From contig NZ_JANTEZ010000002.1 in NCBI RefSeq assembly GCF_024978135.1, positions 372,001 to 436,000 of the forward strand: DNA of 64,000 nucleotides, in the 5' to 3' direction. The translations under genes and the position numbers were made by a program. This stretch comes from Herbiconiux gentiana (GTDB lineage Bacteria > Actinomycetota > Actinomycetes > Actinomycetales > Microbacteriaceae). Shown here piece by piece: positions 53,201-61,545 of this stretch (positions within the stretch are counted from its first letter, which is position 1; the number at the start of each line of letters is the position of its first letter). The notes under the pieces are model-generated. The model searched no databases and was not told where the DNA came from. It saw only the letters and a list, made by a program, of their open reading frames with translations.

Positions 53201-53365
53201 TCAGACGCGGCGGTTGCCGGTGAGGAAGCGCACCAGGAACACGATGATGGCCAGCACCAGCAGGATCGCGCCCACGTAGAGCAAGAAGTTGAGCGACGAG
53301 ACGAACCCGCCCGTGAAGAGCAGGATGACGGCGATGACGGCGATGATGATGACGAGGATGTTCAC
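53201..53365 (-). CDS. 54-residue double-helix membrane peptide
   Basis: GTG start at 53365 and TGA at 53201. GGAGA lies five bases before the GTG. The peptide reads VNILVIIIAVIAVILLF, then TGGFVSSLNFLLYVGAILLV, then LAIIVFLVRFLTGNRRV: two hydrophobic helices and a basic end. It resembles small stress-induced actinobacterial membrane proteins (hydrophobic, 50-60 aa). Convergent with the aldo/keto reductase; 82 bases behind the DUF6458-like gene on the same strand. Confidence 0.7.
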   Translation of the reverse strand: MNILVIIIAVIAVILLFTGGFVSSLNFLLYVGAILLVLAIIVFLVRFLTGNRRV

Positions 53366-53447
53366 GAGATCTCCTTTGTAGGGGTGAGGACCGCAGGATC
53401 ACGGCCTCGTATTCGACGCCTCGTGGGCGCACGGGGGTGGGGCCGGC

Positions 53448-53705
53448 TCAGACCAGCGGGTCGCTGTCGGTGGTGCGGCGGGTGACCTGCTCGCCGCTGG
53501 CCGGGTCGACGGCCGAGCGGGTGGTGGACACCGACGAGCGGCGACGCAGCGTCAGCACCAGGCTGATCAGGAACACGACGACGCCGGCCCCCATCAGGAT
53601 GTAGCCGATGAGTGCGAGGTTGACGAAGCCGCCGAGGTCGACGTTGACCGCGAAGGCCAGGATGGCTCCGATGACGAACAGCGCGATACCGGTTCCGATA
53701 CCCAT
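53448..53705 (-). CDS. Small membrane protein, DUF6458-like
   Basis: Protein of 85 aa with two transmembrane helices (GIGTGIALFVIGAILAFAV and ALIGYILMGAGVVVFLI) and a hydrophilic tail of about 35 residues (TRSAVDPASGEQVTRRTTDSD). It resembles DUF6458 proteins of Microbacteriaceae, whose function is unknown. The ATG at 53705 has GAAAGGACC upstream. Precedes the 54-residue peptide and may be co-transcribed. Confidence 0.8.
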   Translation of the reverse strand: MGIGTGIALFVIGAILAFAVNVDLGGFVNLALIGYILMGAGVVVFLISLVLTLRRRSSVSTTRSAVDPASGEQVTRRTTDSDPLV

Positions 53706-53857
53706 GTGATGGTCCTTTCGTCTGCGCCGAGGGGCACGATGGTAGGGGAGCGGCCCCTCTCCTGACAATCGTCTGACTGTCGCTCGCGGGCCGTTCACCG
53801 TCCTGCCTACCATGATCTGGTCAGCAGTGATTGACTCAACGGAAGTTGTTCCAAGCG

Positions 53858-54523
53858 ATGGCCGATCTGAAGCAGCGGGCCGCGGTGTTCGCGGCGCTCT
53901 CCGATCCGACGCGGCTGTGGATCGTCGACCTGCTCGTGCTGGGCGATCTGTCGTCGACCGAGATCCAGTCGGCCCTAGGTGTCCCGTCCAATCTCGTCGC
54001 CCATCACGTGCGCGTGCTCGAGAAGGCGGGCATCCTCACCCGCACCCGGTCGGAGTTCGACGGGCGCCGCACCTACCTCCACCTCGTGCAGACCGCGTTC
54101 GACGAGCTCATGCCAGGGCTCCTCACGCTCGGCGGCCGGGTGGTCTTCGTCTGCACGGCCAACTCGGCGCGGTCGCAGCTCGCCGAGGCGGTCTGGCGCA
54201 CGGCCAGCTCGATCCCGGCGATCTCCGCGGGCATGCGGCCGGCGACGGCGGTGAACCCGGGGGCCGTCGCCGCGGCGCAGCGGCACGGGCTGGCTCTCGA
54301 CCCCCACGCCGTTCCGCAGCACGTCGACGACGTGGTCGGCGAGGGCGACTTCGTGATCAGCGTGTGCGATGCGGCGCACGAGCAGCTGCACGGCTCCGAC
54401 GACCTGCACTGGTCGCTGCCCGACCCCGCCGCCGACGGCAGCGACTCGGCCTTCGACCGCACCGTGCGCTCCCTGCGCGAACGGGTCGGTGCGCTCGTCA
54501 CCCGGGTGGCCCCCGCGGCGTGA
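53858..54523 (+). CDS. ArsR-type HTH fused to a low-molecular-weight phosphatase/arsenate reductase-like domain
   Basis: Fusion protein of 221 aa. The first 85 residues are an ArsR winged helix (AALSDPTRLWIVDLLVLGD, STEIQSALGVPSNLVAHHVRVLEKAGILTR), without an evident metal-binding ELCVCDL box. The C-terminal 135 residues carry the phosphatase loop VFVCTANSARSQLAEAVW, matching C(X)5R. The catalytic Asp near SLPDP also fits LMW phosphatases. Candidate roles: arsenate reduction with arsenic-responsive repression, or a regulator with an enzyme-like sensor. TTG at 53831 could extend it nine codons. Confidence 0.88.
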   Translation: MADLKQRAAVFAALSDPTRLWIVDLLVLGDLSSTEIQSALGVPSNLVAHHVRVLEKAGILTRTRSEFDGRRTYLHLVQTAFDELMPGLLTLGGRVVFVCTANSARSQLAEAVWRTASSIPAISAGMRPATAVNPGAVAAAQRHGLALDPHAVPQHVDDVVGEGDFVISVCDAAHEQLHGSDDLHWSLPDPAADGSDSAFDRTVRSLRERVGALVTRVAPAA

Positions 54524-54601
54524 GAAGCGGGCCCGCTATCAGGGTGACGGATGCGCGTCCACTCGTTGTGGCCGACGGCCGCCCCTCGCTACATTGGGCG
54601 C

Positions 54602-54889
54602 ATGCAACCGCTGCAGCGAGTGACCGCCCCGACCGTCGACGTGCTGACGGCGATGCTCGACGGGGCGGAACCCATCTGGGGCCTGCGCATCGTGAAGGAG
54701 TCGGGACGCCCCTCGGGCACGGTCTACCCGATCCTCGACCGGCTCGAACGTCAGGGCTGGATCCGGTCGACCTGGGAGGAGCTCGGCAGCCGGGAGAGCC
54801 CACCGCGTCGCCTGTACGAGTTCACCGAGGAGGGCGAGGCGGCCGCGCGCGACATCCGGAACACCTTCCTCGCCAAGCACCGCGGCTGA
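54602..54889 (+). CDS. PadR-family transcriptional regulator
   Basis: Winged-helix protein of 95 aa, short but complete for PadR: APTVDVLTAMLDG, WGLRIVKESGRPSGTVYPILDRLERQGWI and the wing RRLYEFTEEG. The upstream start at 54551 would add 17 residues of no similarity. Its target is not evident; it may control the nearby small genes. Stands 79 bases after the ArsR fusion. Confidence 0.88.
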   Translation: MQPLQRVTAPTVDVLTAMLDGAEPIWGLRIVKESGRPSGTVYPILDRLERQGWIRSTWEELGSRESPPRRLYEFTEEGEAAARDIRNTFLAKHRG

Positions 54890-54953
54890 GGCCCCGCCCG
54901 CCGCTCCCCGTCGGGAGTCGCGGTCCCGAGCGGTTCTGCACTAGCTTCGACAT

Positions 54954-55310
54954 GTGTCGACCGATCTTCCACGCACAGTTCTTCCACGCGCAGATCTCCC
55001 GCGCACCGAGCTCGCGCCGTGGCTGCGCCGCATGGACGTGTCCGACCAGATCTTCCTCACCGGCACCGTGCTCGTGCTGCGCGAGATCCGGTGCCGACGC
55101 TCCGAGCTGCCGGTGCCGTTCGACGAGCGGCGGCTGTGCAGCACCGCGACGCCCGACGACGCCGCCCGCTACGCCGCGGAGATCTCAGAGGCCTACCGCG
55201 ATCAGCCGCCCCTCGCCGCCCCCGACGGAGTCGACGAGCACTGGCGCATCAGCAGCATGACGGGAGCGATCGCCGCGCGCATCCGCTCGGCGTACCCGGC
55301 CCTGGACTGA
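54954..55310 (+). CDS. Hypothetical protein with 3' end antisense to a glycosyltransferase
   Basis: Predicted 118 aa protein (GTG 54954), or 92 aa from ATG 55032. The N-terminus contains a repeated LPRT/LPRAD pattern; from MDVSDQIFLTGTVLVLREIRC the sequence looks ordered with strands and helices, including EISEAYRDQP and WRISSMTGAIAARIRSAYP. No family recognised. Its last 126 bases overlap the 3' end of the glycosyltransferase on the other strand. Either may be mis-ended; the internal sequence argues for a real gene. Confidence 0.5.
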   Translation: MSTDLPRTVLPRADLPRTELAPWLRRMDVSDQIFLTGTVLVLREIRCRRSELPVPFDERRLCSTATPDDAARYAAEISEAYRDQPPLAAPDGVDEHWRISSMTGAIAARIRSAYPALD

Positions 55311-56414
55311 GGCGACCCCGTCGCGGCGGCGTTCGAGCAGGCGCTCGAGCTCGGTCTCGTAGGCGTCGATCATGCCCTCGAGTGAGAAGCGAGCCGCCTG
55401 CGCCCGCGCGACGGCCGGGTCGACGGCGGCGGCCACGCGGATGGCCGCGGCGAGCGAGACGGGTCGGTCGTCGACGGCGACCGCGCCGGCCGCGGGACGC
55501 ACCAGGCCGAGCACCGTTCCGGCACCGGGAGCGACGAGCTCGGGCACGGCGCCGTGCGGCAGGGTCGCCACCGGGGTGCCCGAGGCGAGCGCCTCGACGA
55601 CCGAGAGGCCGAACGGCTCCTCCCAGATCGGGCTGGCCACGAACACCGAGCCGGAGGCGTAGAACGCCGGCAGCGCGTCGTGACCGAGGTGGCCGACGTA
55701 CTCGACATCACCGCCGAGGAGCGGCTCGATCTCCTCGGTGAAGTAGCGGGGGTCGGCGATCGGGCCGGCGACGCGCATCCGGAAGCCCGCTTCGCGCGCC
55801 GCGGGGATGGCGAGGTGCAGGCCCTTCTCGGGCGTGATGCGGGCGGCCCAGACGGCGAGCCCCTCCTCGCGGGGCACGTCGACCTGCCAGCGTTCGAGCG
55901 GGATGCCGTTCGGGATGCTCAGCACGCCGGGCAGTCGCGGCGCCCAGGCGCGGGCGTTCCGCGGCGAGACGGCGACGTAGGAGTGCAGCGGCGAGGGCGA
56001 CCAGCCGGGAGCGTCGAGCAACGCGTTCACGTCGGCCAGGGTCGGCGGGGTGTGCAGCACCGTCATCATCGGGCGGTCGCGCAGGGCCCGGTAGGGCAGA
56101 CTGCTGAGGGAGTTGTTGATCACCACGTCCCAGTCGCCGGCGGCGATCAGGTCGAGGCTGTGCTGGCTGGCCTCGGCCAGGAAGCCGGCCTGCTGGCGGC
56201 GCACCAGCGGGGTGGCGGCGAAGACGAACTCGAAGTCGCTGGGCACCAGGGGGTGCAGCGCGGCGGAGGTGCGCGAGCCCTCCTTGGCGAACAGGGTGAC
56301 GTCGTGGCCGCGGCGCACCAGCTCGTCGGCCAGCATCGCCGTGTGCGACTCGGTGCCGCCCTGGAACGGCTCGGCGATGGGGTGGTGCAGGTGGCAGAGG
56401 ATGGCGATTCTCAT
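55185..56414 (-). CDS. Glycosyltransferase family 4 (GT-B) protein
   Basis: GT-B glycosyltransferase of 409 aa. The N-terminus MRIAILCHLHHPIAEPFQGG and TESHTAMLADELVRRGHDVTLFAKEGS is typical; the nucleotide-sugar region has AARITPEKGLHLAIPAA and the E-x7-E-like EEPFGLSVVEALASGTPVA. The final 50 residues are Arg/Asp-rich and of low similarity, and lie antisense to the gene at 54954. Third of three coupled glycosyltransferases; start ATG overlaps the stop of the upstream gene (ATGA). Confidence 0.9.
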   Translation of the reverse strand: MRIAILCHLHHPIAEPFQGGTESHTAMLADELVRRGHDVTLFAKEGSRTSAALHPLVPSDFEFVFAATPLVRRQQAGFLAEASQHSLDLIAAGDWDVVINNSLSSLPYRALRDRPMMTVLHTPPTLADVNALLDAPGWSPSPLHSYVAVSPRNARAWAPRLPGVLSIPNGIPLERWQVDVPREEGLAVWAARITPEKGLHLAIPAAREAGFRMRVAGPIADPRYFTEEIEPLLGGDVEYVGHLGHDALPAFYASGSVFVASPIWEEPFGLSVVEALASGTPVATLPHGAVPELVAPGAGTVLGLVRPAAGAVAVDDRPVSLAAAIRVAAAVDPAVARAQAARFSLEGMIDAYETELERLLERRRDGVASVQGRVRRADARGDRSRHAADAPVLVDSVGGGEGRLIAVGL

Positions 56415-57280
56415 GCGGCGTCCGTTCGGGGGTGGGGGCGGGTGGGCGGGGCGGCCGGGGTTTGCGCGGTGGGCGGGGTGGCTGCGTAGCGGTCGGTGGT
56501 CGGGTCGTGGGTGACGAGACCGAGCTCGGCGAAGGCGTCGAGCCACCCGCGCATCGGCACCGCACCCCACTTGGCGGTGAAGCGGCCGGTGTTCCGCAGG
56601 ATGTCGTCGAGGTGCTCGACCGGCGGGTCGCTCACCGGGTGGTGCTGGTGATCGGCCTCGGCGCCGCCGGCGAAGAGCAGGTCGACACCGGCGGCCCGGG
56701 CGGCGAAGCCGAAGTCGGTGTCCTCGCCGCCGTAGCCGAGGTAGCCCTCGTCGAAGCCGCCGATGCGGCGCCAGGTCTCGGGCGTGCAGGCGAACGAGAG
56801 CGACCAGAACAGCTCGTGCGCGGCGGGCTCCAGGATGCCCGGCTCGGGCCTCGGCCGGAATCCGTGCACCGTTCCGACCGCCTCGAAGGTCTCGGGGCGG
56901 GTGTAGTCGACGCCCTCGGGGAGGTAGGCGACCGACCCGGTGAGCAGCGCGTCGGGGCGGCGACGAGCGGCGGCATCGTAGGCGTCGAGGAGCCCGGGTC
57001 GGGGCAGGCAGTCGACGTCGAGGAAGACGAGCAGCTCGGCGCCCGCGGCGATCGCGGCCTCGGCCCCCGCGTTGCGGGCCTCGGCGAGCGGAAGGGCGCG
57101 GCCGTCGGCCGGCACGCGGAGCACGGTGGCTCGGGGGTCGCTCGGGGTCGCGATCGGGGCGTCGTCCATGGCGACGACGACGCGCCGGGTTCGGCGGCCG
57201 GACGGGTAGCGGGCGAGCCACTCCTCCTGCCGGGCGAGGTGCAGTCGGCGGCCCGCCACGGCGGTGATGACGGCGATCAC
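56411..57280 (-). CDS. Glycosyltransferase family 2 (GT-A) protein
   Basis: GT-A glycosyltransferase of 289 aa, related to galactosyltransferase-like GT2 proteins. AEARNAGAEAAIAAGAELLVFLDVDCLP contains the metal-binding DVD, and FDEGYLGYGGEDTDFG is the acceptor-site ED. GTG start overlaps the preceding stop (GTGA). The C-terminal 30 residues are Pro/Thr-rich. Middle gene of the glycosyltransferase trio; with its partners it probably builds a short cell-surface glycan or glycolipid. Confidence 0.9.
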   Translation of the reverse strand: MIAVITAVAGRRLHLARQEEWLARYPSGRRTRRVVVAMDDAPIATPSDPRATVLRVPADGRALPLAEARNAGAEAAIAAGAELLVFLDVDCLPRPGLLDAYDAAARRRPDALLTGSVAYLPEGVDYTRPETFEAVGTVHGFRPRPEPGILEPAAHELFWSLSFACTPETWRRIGGFDEGYLGYGGEDTDFGFAARAAGVDLLFAGGAEADHQHHPVSDPPVEHLDDILRNTGRFTAKWGAVPMRGWLDAFAELGLVTHDPTTDRYAATPPTAQTPAAPPTRPHPRTDAA

Positions 57281-58488
57281 GCGGCGGCGCCCGCGGGCTG
57301 GGGCGCTGCGGCGGCGGGCTGGGATTCTGCGGCGGCGGGCCGGGGTTCGGCAGTGACGGGCCCGACCGCTCCGGCGGCGGGCTCGGGCTCTGCAGCGGCC
57401 GGCGGGGTCGCCACAGCGGCGGGGGCCGCCAGGTCGTGCAGCAGGGCGGCGATGCGGGTGGCGGCGGCGCCGTCGTTCCAGTGCTGCCAGGTGCTGCCGT
57501 CGAGGGCGGCGGCGGCGCGGTGGGCGGCGGCCCAGTCCGTGCGGGCGACGTCGGCGGGCGCCACCACGAGGCACGGCAGCGGCGCCCTCGTCAGCGCCTC
57601 GGCGAGATGGTCCTGCTCGGCGTGCGGGCGGGCATCCGGAATCAGGATCGCCGGGCGCCGGGCGGCGGCGATCTCGGCCACGGCGTTCGAGCCGCAGTGC
57701 GAGAGCACGAGCGGAGCGGCGCGGAGGGCGGCCCAGACCTCGTCGGCACCGGCGTCGCGGAGGTGGCGCACCGGGTGCCCCGCCGCCTCGAGACCGGCGG
57801 CGGCGGCGTCGAGCGGGTCGGCGCCGCGGCCCCCGGCGCCGTGCAGCACGAGCACCTCGGCGGGCAGGGCCCGCACCGGCGCGTCGGCCGGCGCGGGGGC
57901 GAAGCGGCTGAGCGCGCCGACGCGGTGCAGGCGACCGGCCGGAACCGAGGCGGCGGGCGGCCCGAGCAGCTCGGGCCAGGGGGCGACCACGGCGTCGGAG
58001 AGCTCGTAGGCGAGCCGATGCGCCGGATCGTCGCGGAGCCCGGGCAGGGTGAAGCTGACGACCGGAACGCCGAGCAGCCGCACGAACGCCGCGATCTCGG
58101 CCGAGACGTCGACGACGAACAGCTGCGGGCGCGTCTCGGCGACCCAGGCGGCGATCGTGGCGAGACGCTCGGGGTGGCCGGGAGAATCGGTGGGCGCCCA
58201 GTGCAGGCGGCCGTGGGCCGTGCGTCCGCCCCCGGGCTCACGGCCCGGCGCGGGGCCCGGCTGGCGGCCCGGCTCACGGCCCGGCTCGCCGGCCTGCCGC
58301 GTCGGCTCGACCGTGTCGAGCGGGAGGTGCACGGTGCGGGCGTGCGGCGCGGCCACCTCACCGGCGGCCGAGGTGAAGACCGTGACCTCGGCGTCGAGCA
58401 GCGGGATGACCGAGCCGGCCGTCATCCGGTGACCGGCCCCGCGGTGGTGCACGTACCATCCGATGCGGAAGGGGCGCAGGCTCGACAC
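57277..58488 (-). CDS. MurG/UGT-like glycosyltransferase
   Basis: GT-B protein of 403 aa with GTG start. The N-terminus IGWYVHHRGAGHRMTAG matches MurG-like GxGH motifs, and the C-terminal half has LVLSHCGSNAVAEIAAARRP, with HCGSNAVAE as nucleotide-sugar site, and DQDHL-type EQDHLAEALTRAPLP. A Pro/Ala-rich tail of about 35 residues ends the protein. First gene of the operon. An inserted Gly/Arg-rich low-complexity segment lies near residue 70-85 (GREPGRQPGPAPGREPGGG). Confidence 0.87.
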   Translation of the reverse strand: MSSLRPFRIGWYVHHRGAGHRMTAGSVIPLLDAEVTVFTSAAGEVAAPHARTVHLPLDTVEPTRQAGEPGREPGRQPGPAPGREPGGGRTAHGRLHWAPTDSPGHPERLATIAAWVAETRPQLFVVDVSAEIAAFVRLLGVPVVSFTLPGLRDDPAHRLAYELSDAVVAPWPELLGPPAASVPAGRLHRVGALSRFAPAPADAPVRALPAEVLVLHGAGGRGADPLDAAAAGLEAAGHPVRHLRDAGADEVWAALRAAPLVLSHCGSNAVAEIAAARRPAILIPDARPHAEQDHLAEALTRAPLPCLVVAPADVARTDWAAAHRAAAALDGSTWQHWNDGAAATRIAALLHDLAAPAAVATPPAAAEPEPAAGAVGPVTAEPRPAAAESQPAAAAPQPAGAAA

Positions 58489-58608
58489 GGGATGCGTTCC
58501 TTCCGGATGGGAGGACCGAACGGCCCTCTTCTCCGTCTACACGCTTCCGGGCCCGATGGAAGGGGCTTGCCGCCGGTATCCGATCAGGGCATGATCGCGC
58601 GCGCCCGC

Positions 58609-58647
58609 AGCGGCTCGCTCATGTTCCGAGCGGCTCGCTCATGTTCT
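58609..58647. repeat. 20 bp tandem duplication at the end of the TetR-like gene
   Basis: AGCGGCTCGCTCATGTTCCG at 58609-58628 is followed at once by the same bases (58629-58647, last base changed). The stop codon of the minus-strand regulator lies in the first copy. With one copy removed the frame would continue to a different stop. Confidence 0.9.
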
Positions 58648-59254
58648 CGAGCAGCGTCGGCAGGGTGCGCTGCACGTACGGCGAGGAGTGGAACCCGGCC
58701 GCATCGGCCCCGGTGAGCAGCCACGTCTCGAAGGCCCGCTCGTAGGTGTCGAGGATGACCCGCACCGACCGCACCGGCGAGCCCGCGAACCGCCGGCCGA
58801 GCTTGGCCATCAGCTCGGAGTGCACGTCGACGAGGGCGTCGAGGAACAGCTTCTCGGCCTTCAGCACGGCGACCCCGCCGTCGCTGCGCCGGAGCGCCCT
58901 CGCCCGGCGGTCGGCCCGGATCAGCATGCCGTCGCGGTCGAGCGGCCAGGAGTCGGCGAGCGCCACCGCGGCCTCGGTGAAGGCGGCCGAACCGCCGGCG
59001 CCGCTCGGCTCGAAGGTGGCGACACCGCCGCGCAGGCGGGCGGCGCAGTCCTCGACCAGCCCGTCGGTGACCGCGTCGAGGAAGGCGTCGTCGTCGGGGA
59101 AGAGGGCCCGGAAGGAGTGCGGGTGCACGCCGACCTGACGGCAGACGTCCTCGATCAGCTGCGGTGTGACACCCCCCGACTCGGCCAGCGGCACGCGGGC
59201 CGCGGTCGCCAGTCGCGCCATCACGGCCTGGCGCTGAATCTCGATCCTGCTCAC
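58619..59254 (-). CDS. TetR/AcrR-like transcriptional regulator
   Basis: Regulator of 211 aa, GTG start. The N-terminal HTH is seen at about 10-55 (IEDVCRQVGVHPHSFRALFPDDDAFLDAV), where TetR proteins usually have LYYHFxNKEEL; the phenylalanine-Pro-Asp version is divergent. The C-terminal ligand domain is not recognised. The last residues MSEPLGT result from a 20-base duplication, without which the end would be MSEPLRARAIMP. Divergent from the OYE gene with 161 bp between. Confidence 0.8.
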   Translation of the reverse strand: MSRIEIQRQAVMARLATAARVPLAESGGVTPQLIEDVCRQVGVHPHSFRALFPDDDAFLDAVTDGLVEDCAARLRGGVATFEPSGAGGSAAFTEAAVALADSWPLDRDGMLIRADRRARALRRSDGGVAVLKAEKLFLDALVDVHSELMAKLGRRFAGSPVRSVRVILDTYERAFETWLLTGADAAGFHSSPYVQRTLPTLLENMSEPLGT

Positions 59255-59415
59255 GCTGCATCCTCCGCGGTCAGCCTAGCCGCGGGGTCCGATGGGAAAT
59301 CCCTGAACGCCGGAATCACGGGCGAGGGGGTTCGGTTCGGGTGAGAGGCGCGGATGCGCCGCGCGACGCCGCGGACGGGCATCCGCTCGCCCGCCGAACC
59401 ACCCGAAAGGCCCTT

Positions 59416-60492
59416 ATGAAGCTGTTCACCCCTCTCACCGCCGGCGATCTCGAGCTGCCCAACCGCGTCGTGATGGCGCCGATGACCCGGCTGCGGGCCG
59501 ACGAGAACGGCGTGCCCACCGAGCTGATCGCGGAGCACTACGCGCAGCGGGCCGGCATGGGGCTCATCGTCAGCGAGGGCGTCTTCCCGAGCGCCGAGAC
59601 GCGGGCGTATCCGGGTCAGCCCGGCATCGTGACCGACGAGCAGCAGGAGGGCTGGCGGCGTGTCGCCTCCGCCGTGCACGAGGCCGGCGGGCGCATCGTG
59701 ATGCAGCTGATGAACGGCGGCCGCGTGACGACCACCGCGATCACGGGAACGCCCCGCATCGTGGCGCCGAGCGCCATCGCGATCGACGGCGAGACCCGCC
59801 TGGCCGACGGCTCGAAGGCGCCCTACGGTCTGCCGCACGCGCTCACCACCGACGAGCTCGCCACGGTCAAGGCGGAGTTCGTCGACGCCGCCCGCCGCGC
59901 GATCGACGCCGGCTTCGACGGGGTCGAGCTGCACGCGGCCAACGGGTACCTGCTGCACGAGTTCCTCTCGCCGGCGTCGAACGTGCGCACCGACGCCTAC
60001 GGCGGGTCGCCCGCGGCTCGCGCGGCGTTCGTGATCGAGGTCGCCCAGGCCGTGGCCGCTTCGGTCGGTGCCGGTCGGGTGGGCATCCGCATCTCCCCGT
60101 CGCACAACATCCAGGACGTGCTCGAGACCGACGCCGACGACGTGCGCGCCACCTACACGGCGCTCGTCTCCGGCATCGCGCCGCTGGGCCTGGCGTACCT
60201 GAGCGTCCTGCACGCCTCGCCCGCCGACGAGCTGGTGCAGTCGCTGCGGGCGGCGTTCGGCGGGGTGTTCGTGGTGAACAGCGGATTCTCGGAGATGACC
60301 TCGCGCGACGAGGCCCACGCCCTGGTCTCCGACGACCTGGCCGACGCCGTGGCGGTGGGCCGCGCCGCCATCGCGAACCCCGACCTCGTGGACCGCTGGC
60401 GCGGCGCCCACCCGGAGAACACCCCCGACCAGGCGACCATCTACGCCTCGGGCGCGGAGGGCTACACCGACTACCCCCGTCTGTCCGCCTGA
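59416..60492 (+). CDS. Old yellow enzyme-family alkene reductase
   Basis: FMN-dependent ene-reductase of 358 aa (NemA/OYE type), reducing activated C=C bonds and nitrate esters. LFTPLTAGDLELPNRVVMAPMTRLRA is the start, ELHAANGYLLHEFLSPASNVR with the HxxN substrate-binding pair and the following RTDAYGGSPAARA are diagnostic. VNSGFSEM and VAVGRAAIANPDL bind the phosphate of FMN. ATG 59416 fits the family; the TetR-like regulator on the other strand probably controls it. Confidence 0.94.
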   Translation: MKLFTPLTAGDLELPNRVVMAPMTRLRADENGVPTELIAEHYAQRAGMGLIVSEGVFPSAETRAYPGQPGIVTDEQQEGWRRVASAVHEAGGRIVMQLMNGGRVTTTAITGTPRIVAPSAIAIDGETRLADGSKAPYGLPHALTTDELATVKAEFVDAARRAIDAGFDGVELHAANGYLLHEFLSPASNVRTDAYGGSPAARAAFVIEVAQAVAASVGAGRVGIRISPSHNIQDVLETDADDVRATYTALVSGIAPLGLAYLSVLHASPADELVQSLRAAFGGVFVVNSGFSEMTSRDEAHALVSDDLADAVAVGRAAIANPDLVDRWRGAHPENTPDQATIYASGAEGYTDYPRLSA

Positions 60493-60571
60493 TCAAGCGG
60501 GTACCGTCCCCCACGCGCTCGGGTAGCGTGGGGGCGGTGCCGCCACCGGGGCGGGCAGCGAGGAGGGGTCG

Positions 60572-61483
60572 ATGTCGGTCGGATTGCTGGCGGTGGTCGA
60601 CGACATCCTGACGGCCGCGCTGAAGGCGAGCGCGAAGACGGCGGGGGTCGTGATCGACGACGCCGCGGTCACCCCGCAGTACGTTCAGGGCCTGACGCCC
60701 GCGCGTGAGCTGCCCGTGGTCTGGAAGATCGCGCTCGGCAGCCTCGTGAACAAGTTCGTGATCATCATCCCGATCGCGCTGCTGCTGTCGGCGTTCGCGC
60801 CGTGGGTGCTGCCGTTCCTGCTCATCGTCGGCGGCACGTACCTCTGCTTCGAAGGCGCCGAGAAGGTGCTCGAGTGGTTCGGGCTGCACCACGAGTCGGG
60901 TGAGACCGAGGCCCGCGACGAGAAGAAGCTGGTGTTCGGGGCGATCCGCACCGATCTCATCCTGAGCACCGAGATCATGCTCATCGCGCTCGACAGCCTC
61001 GACGAGTCGCTCGGCATCGGGATGACCCTCGGCGCCCTCGCCGTGATCGGCCTCGGCATGACCGCCCTCGTCTACGGCGCCGTGGCGCTGCTGGTGAAGA
61101 TCGACGACGTCGGGCTGCGGCTGATGAAGAACGCGTCCCAGGGGGTGCGCCGCACCGGCGCGCGCATCGTGGCGTCGATGCCGACGGTGTTCCGGGTGAT
61201 CAGCGTCGTCGGCACGGTCGCGATGCTCTGGGTCGGCGGGCACCTGGTGATCGAGAACCTGTCGGAGACGTTCTGGCACGGGCCGCACGACGTCGTGCAC
61301 GCGATCACGCACGCGATCGAGGCGGCGGGGCCGGTCGTGGTGTGGATCGTCGAGACGCTGTGCTCCGCGGTCTTCGGACTGGTGCTCGGTCTCGTGGTGG
61401 TCGGCGTCGTGCTGCTGGTGCGCCGCGCGCTCCCGGGGCGGGCCCGTCAGCACCACGCGCCGGAGGAGACCGCGGGGGTCTGA
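60572..61483 (+). CDS. DUF808 (YedI-like) inner-membrane protein
   Basis: Membrane protein of 303 aa with five or six helices. SVGLLAVVDDILTAALKASAKTAGVVIDDAAVTPQYV at the start, then the long VVWKIALGSLVNKFVIIIPIALLLSAF region and LLIVGGTYLCFEGAEKVLE are characteristic of DUF808. The biochemical role is unknown. AGGAGGGG precedes the ATG. Stop at 61483 is followed by the convergent XRE gene. Confidence 0.92.
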   Translation: MSVGLLAVVDDILTAALKASAKTAGVVIDDAAVTPQYVQGLTPARELPVVWKIALGSLVNKFVIIIPIALLLSAFAPWVLPFLLIVGGTYLCFEGAEKVLEWFGLHHESGETEARDEKKLVFGAIRTDLILSTEIMLIALDSLDESLGIGMTLGALAVIGLGMTALVYGAVALLVKIDDVGLRLMKNASQGVRRTGARIVASMPTVFRVISVVGTVAMLWVGGHLVIENLSETFWHGPHDVVHAITHAIEAAGPVVVWIVETLCSAVFGLVLGLVVVGVVLLVRRALPGRARQHHAPEETAGV

Positions 61484-61545
61484 CCGCGCCGGCCGGGTTC
61501 TTCAGGGCGTCAGGTCCGACAGTGGCGGCCGAGGGCGTCAGGGCG

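Noticed and set aside
58584-59261. Alternative frame over the TetR-like gene
   Set aside because: Arg-rich shadow sequence; the shared end with the regulator is explained by the 20-base duplication.
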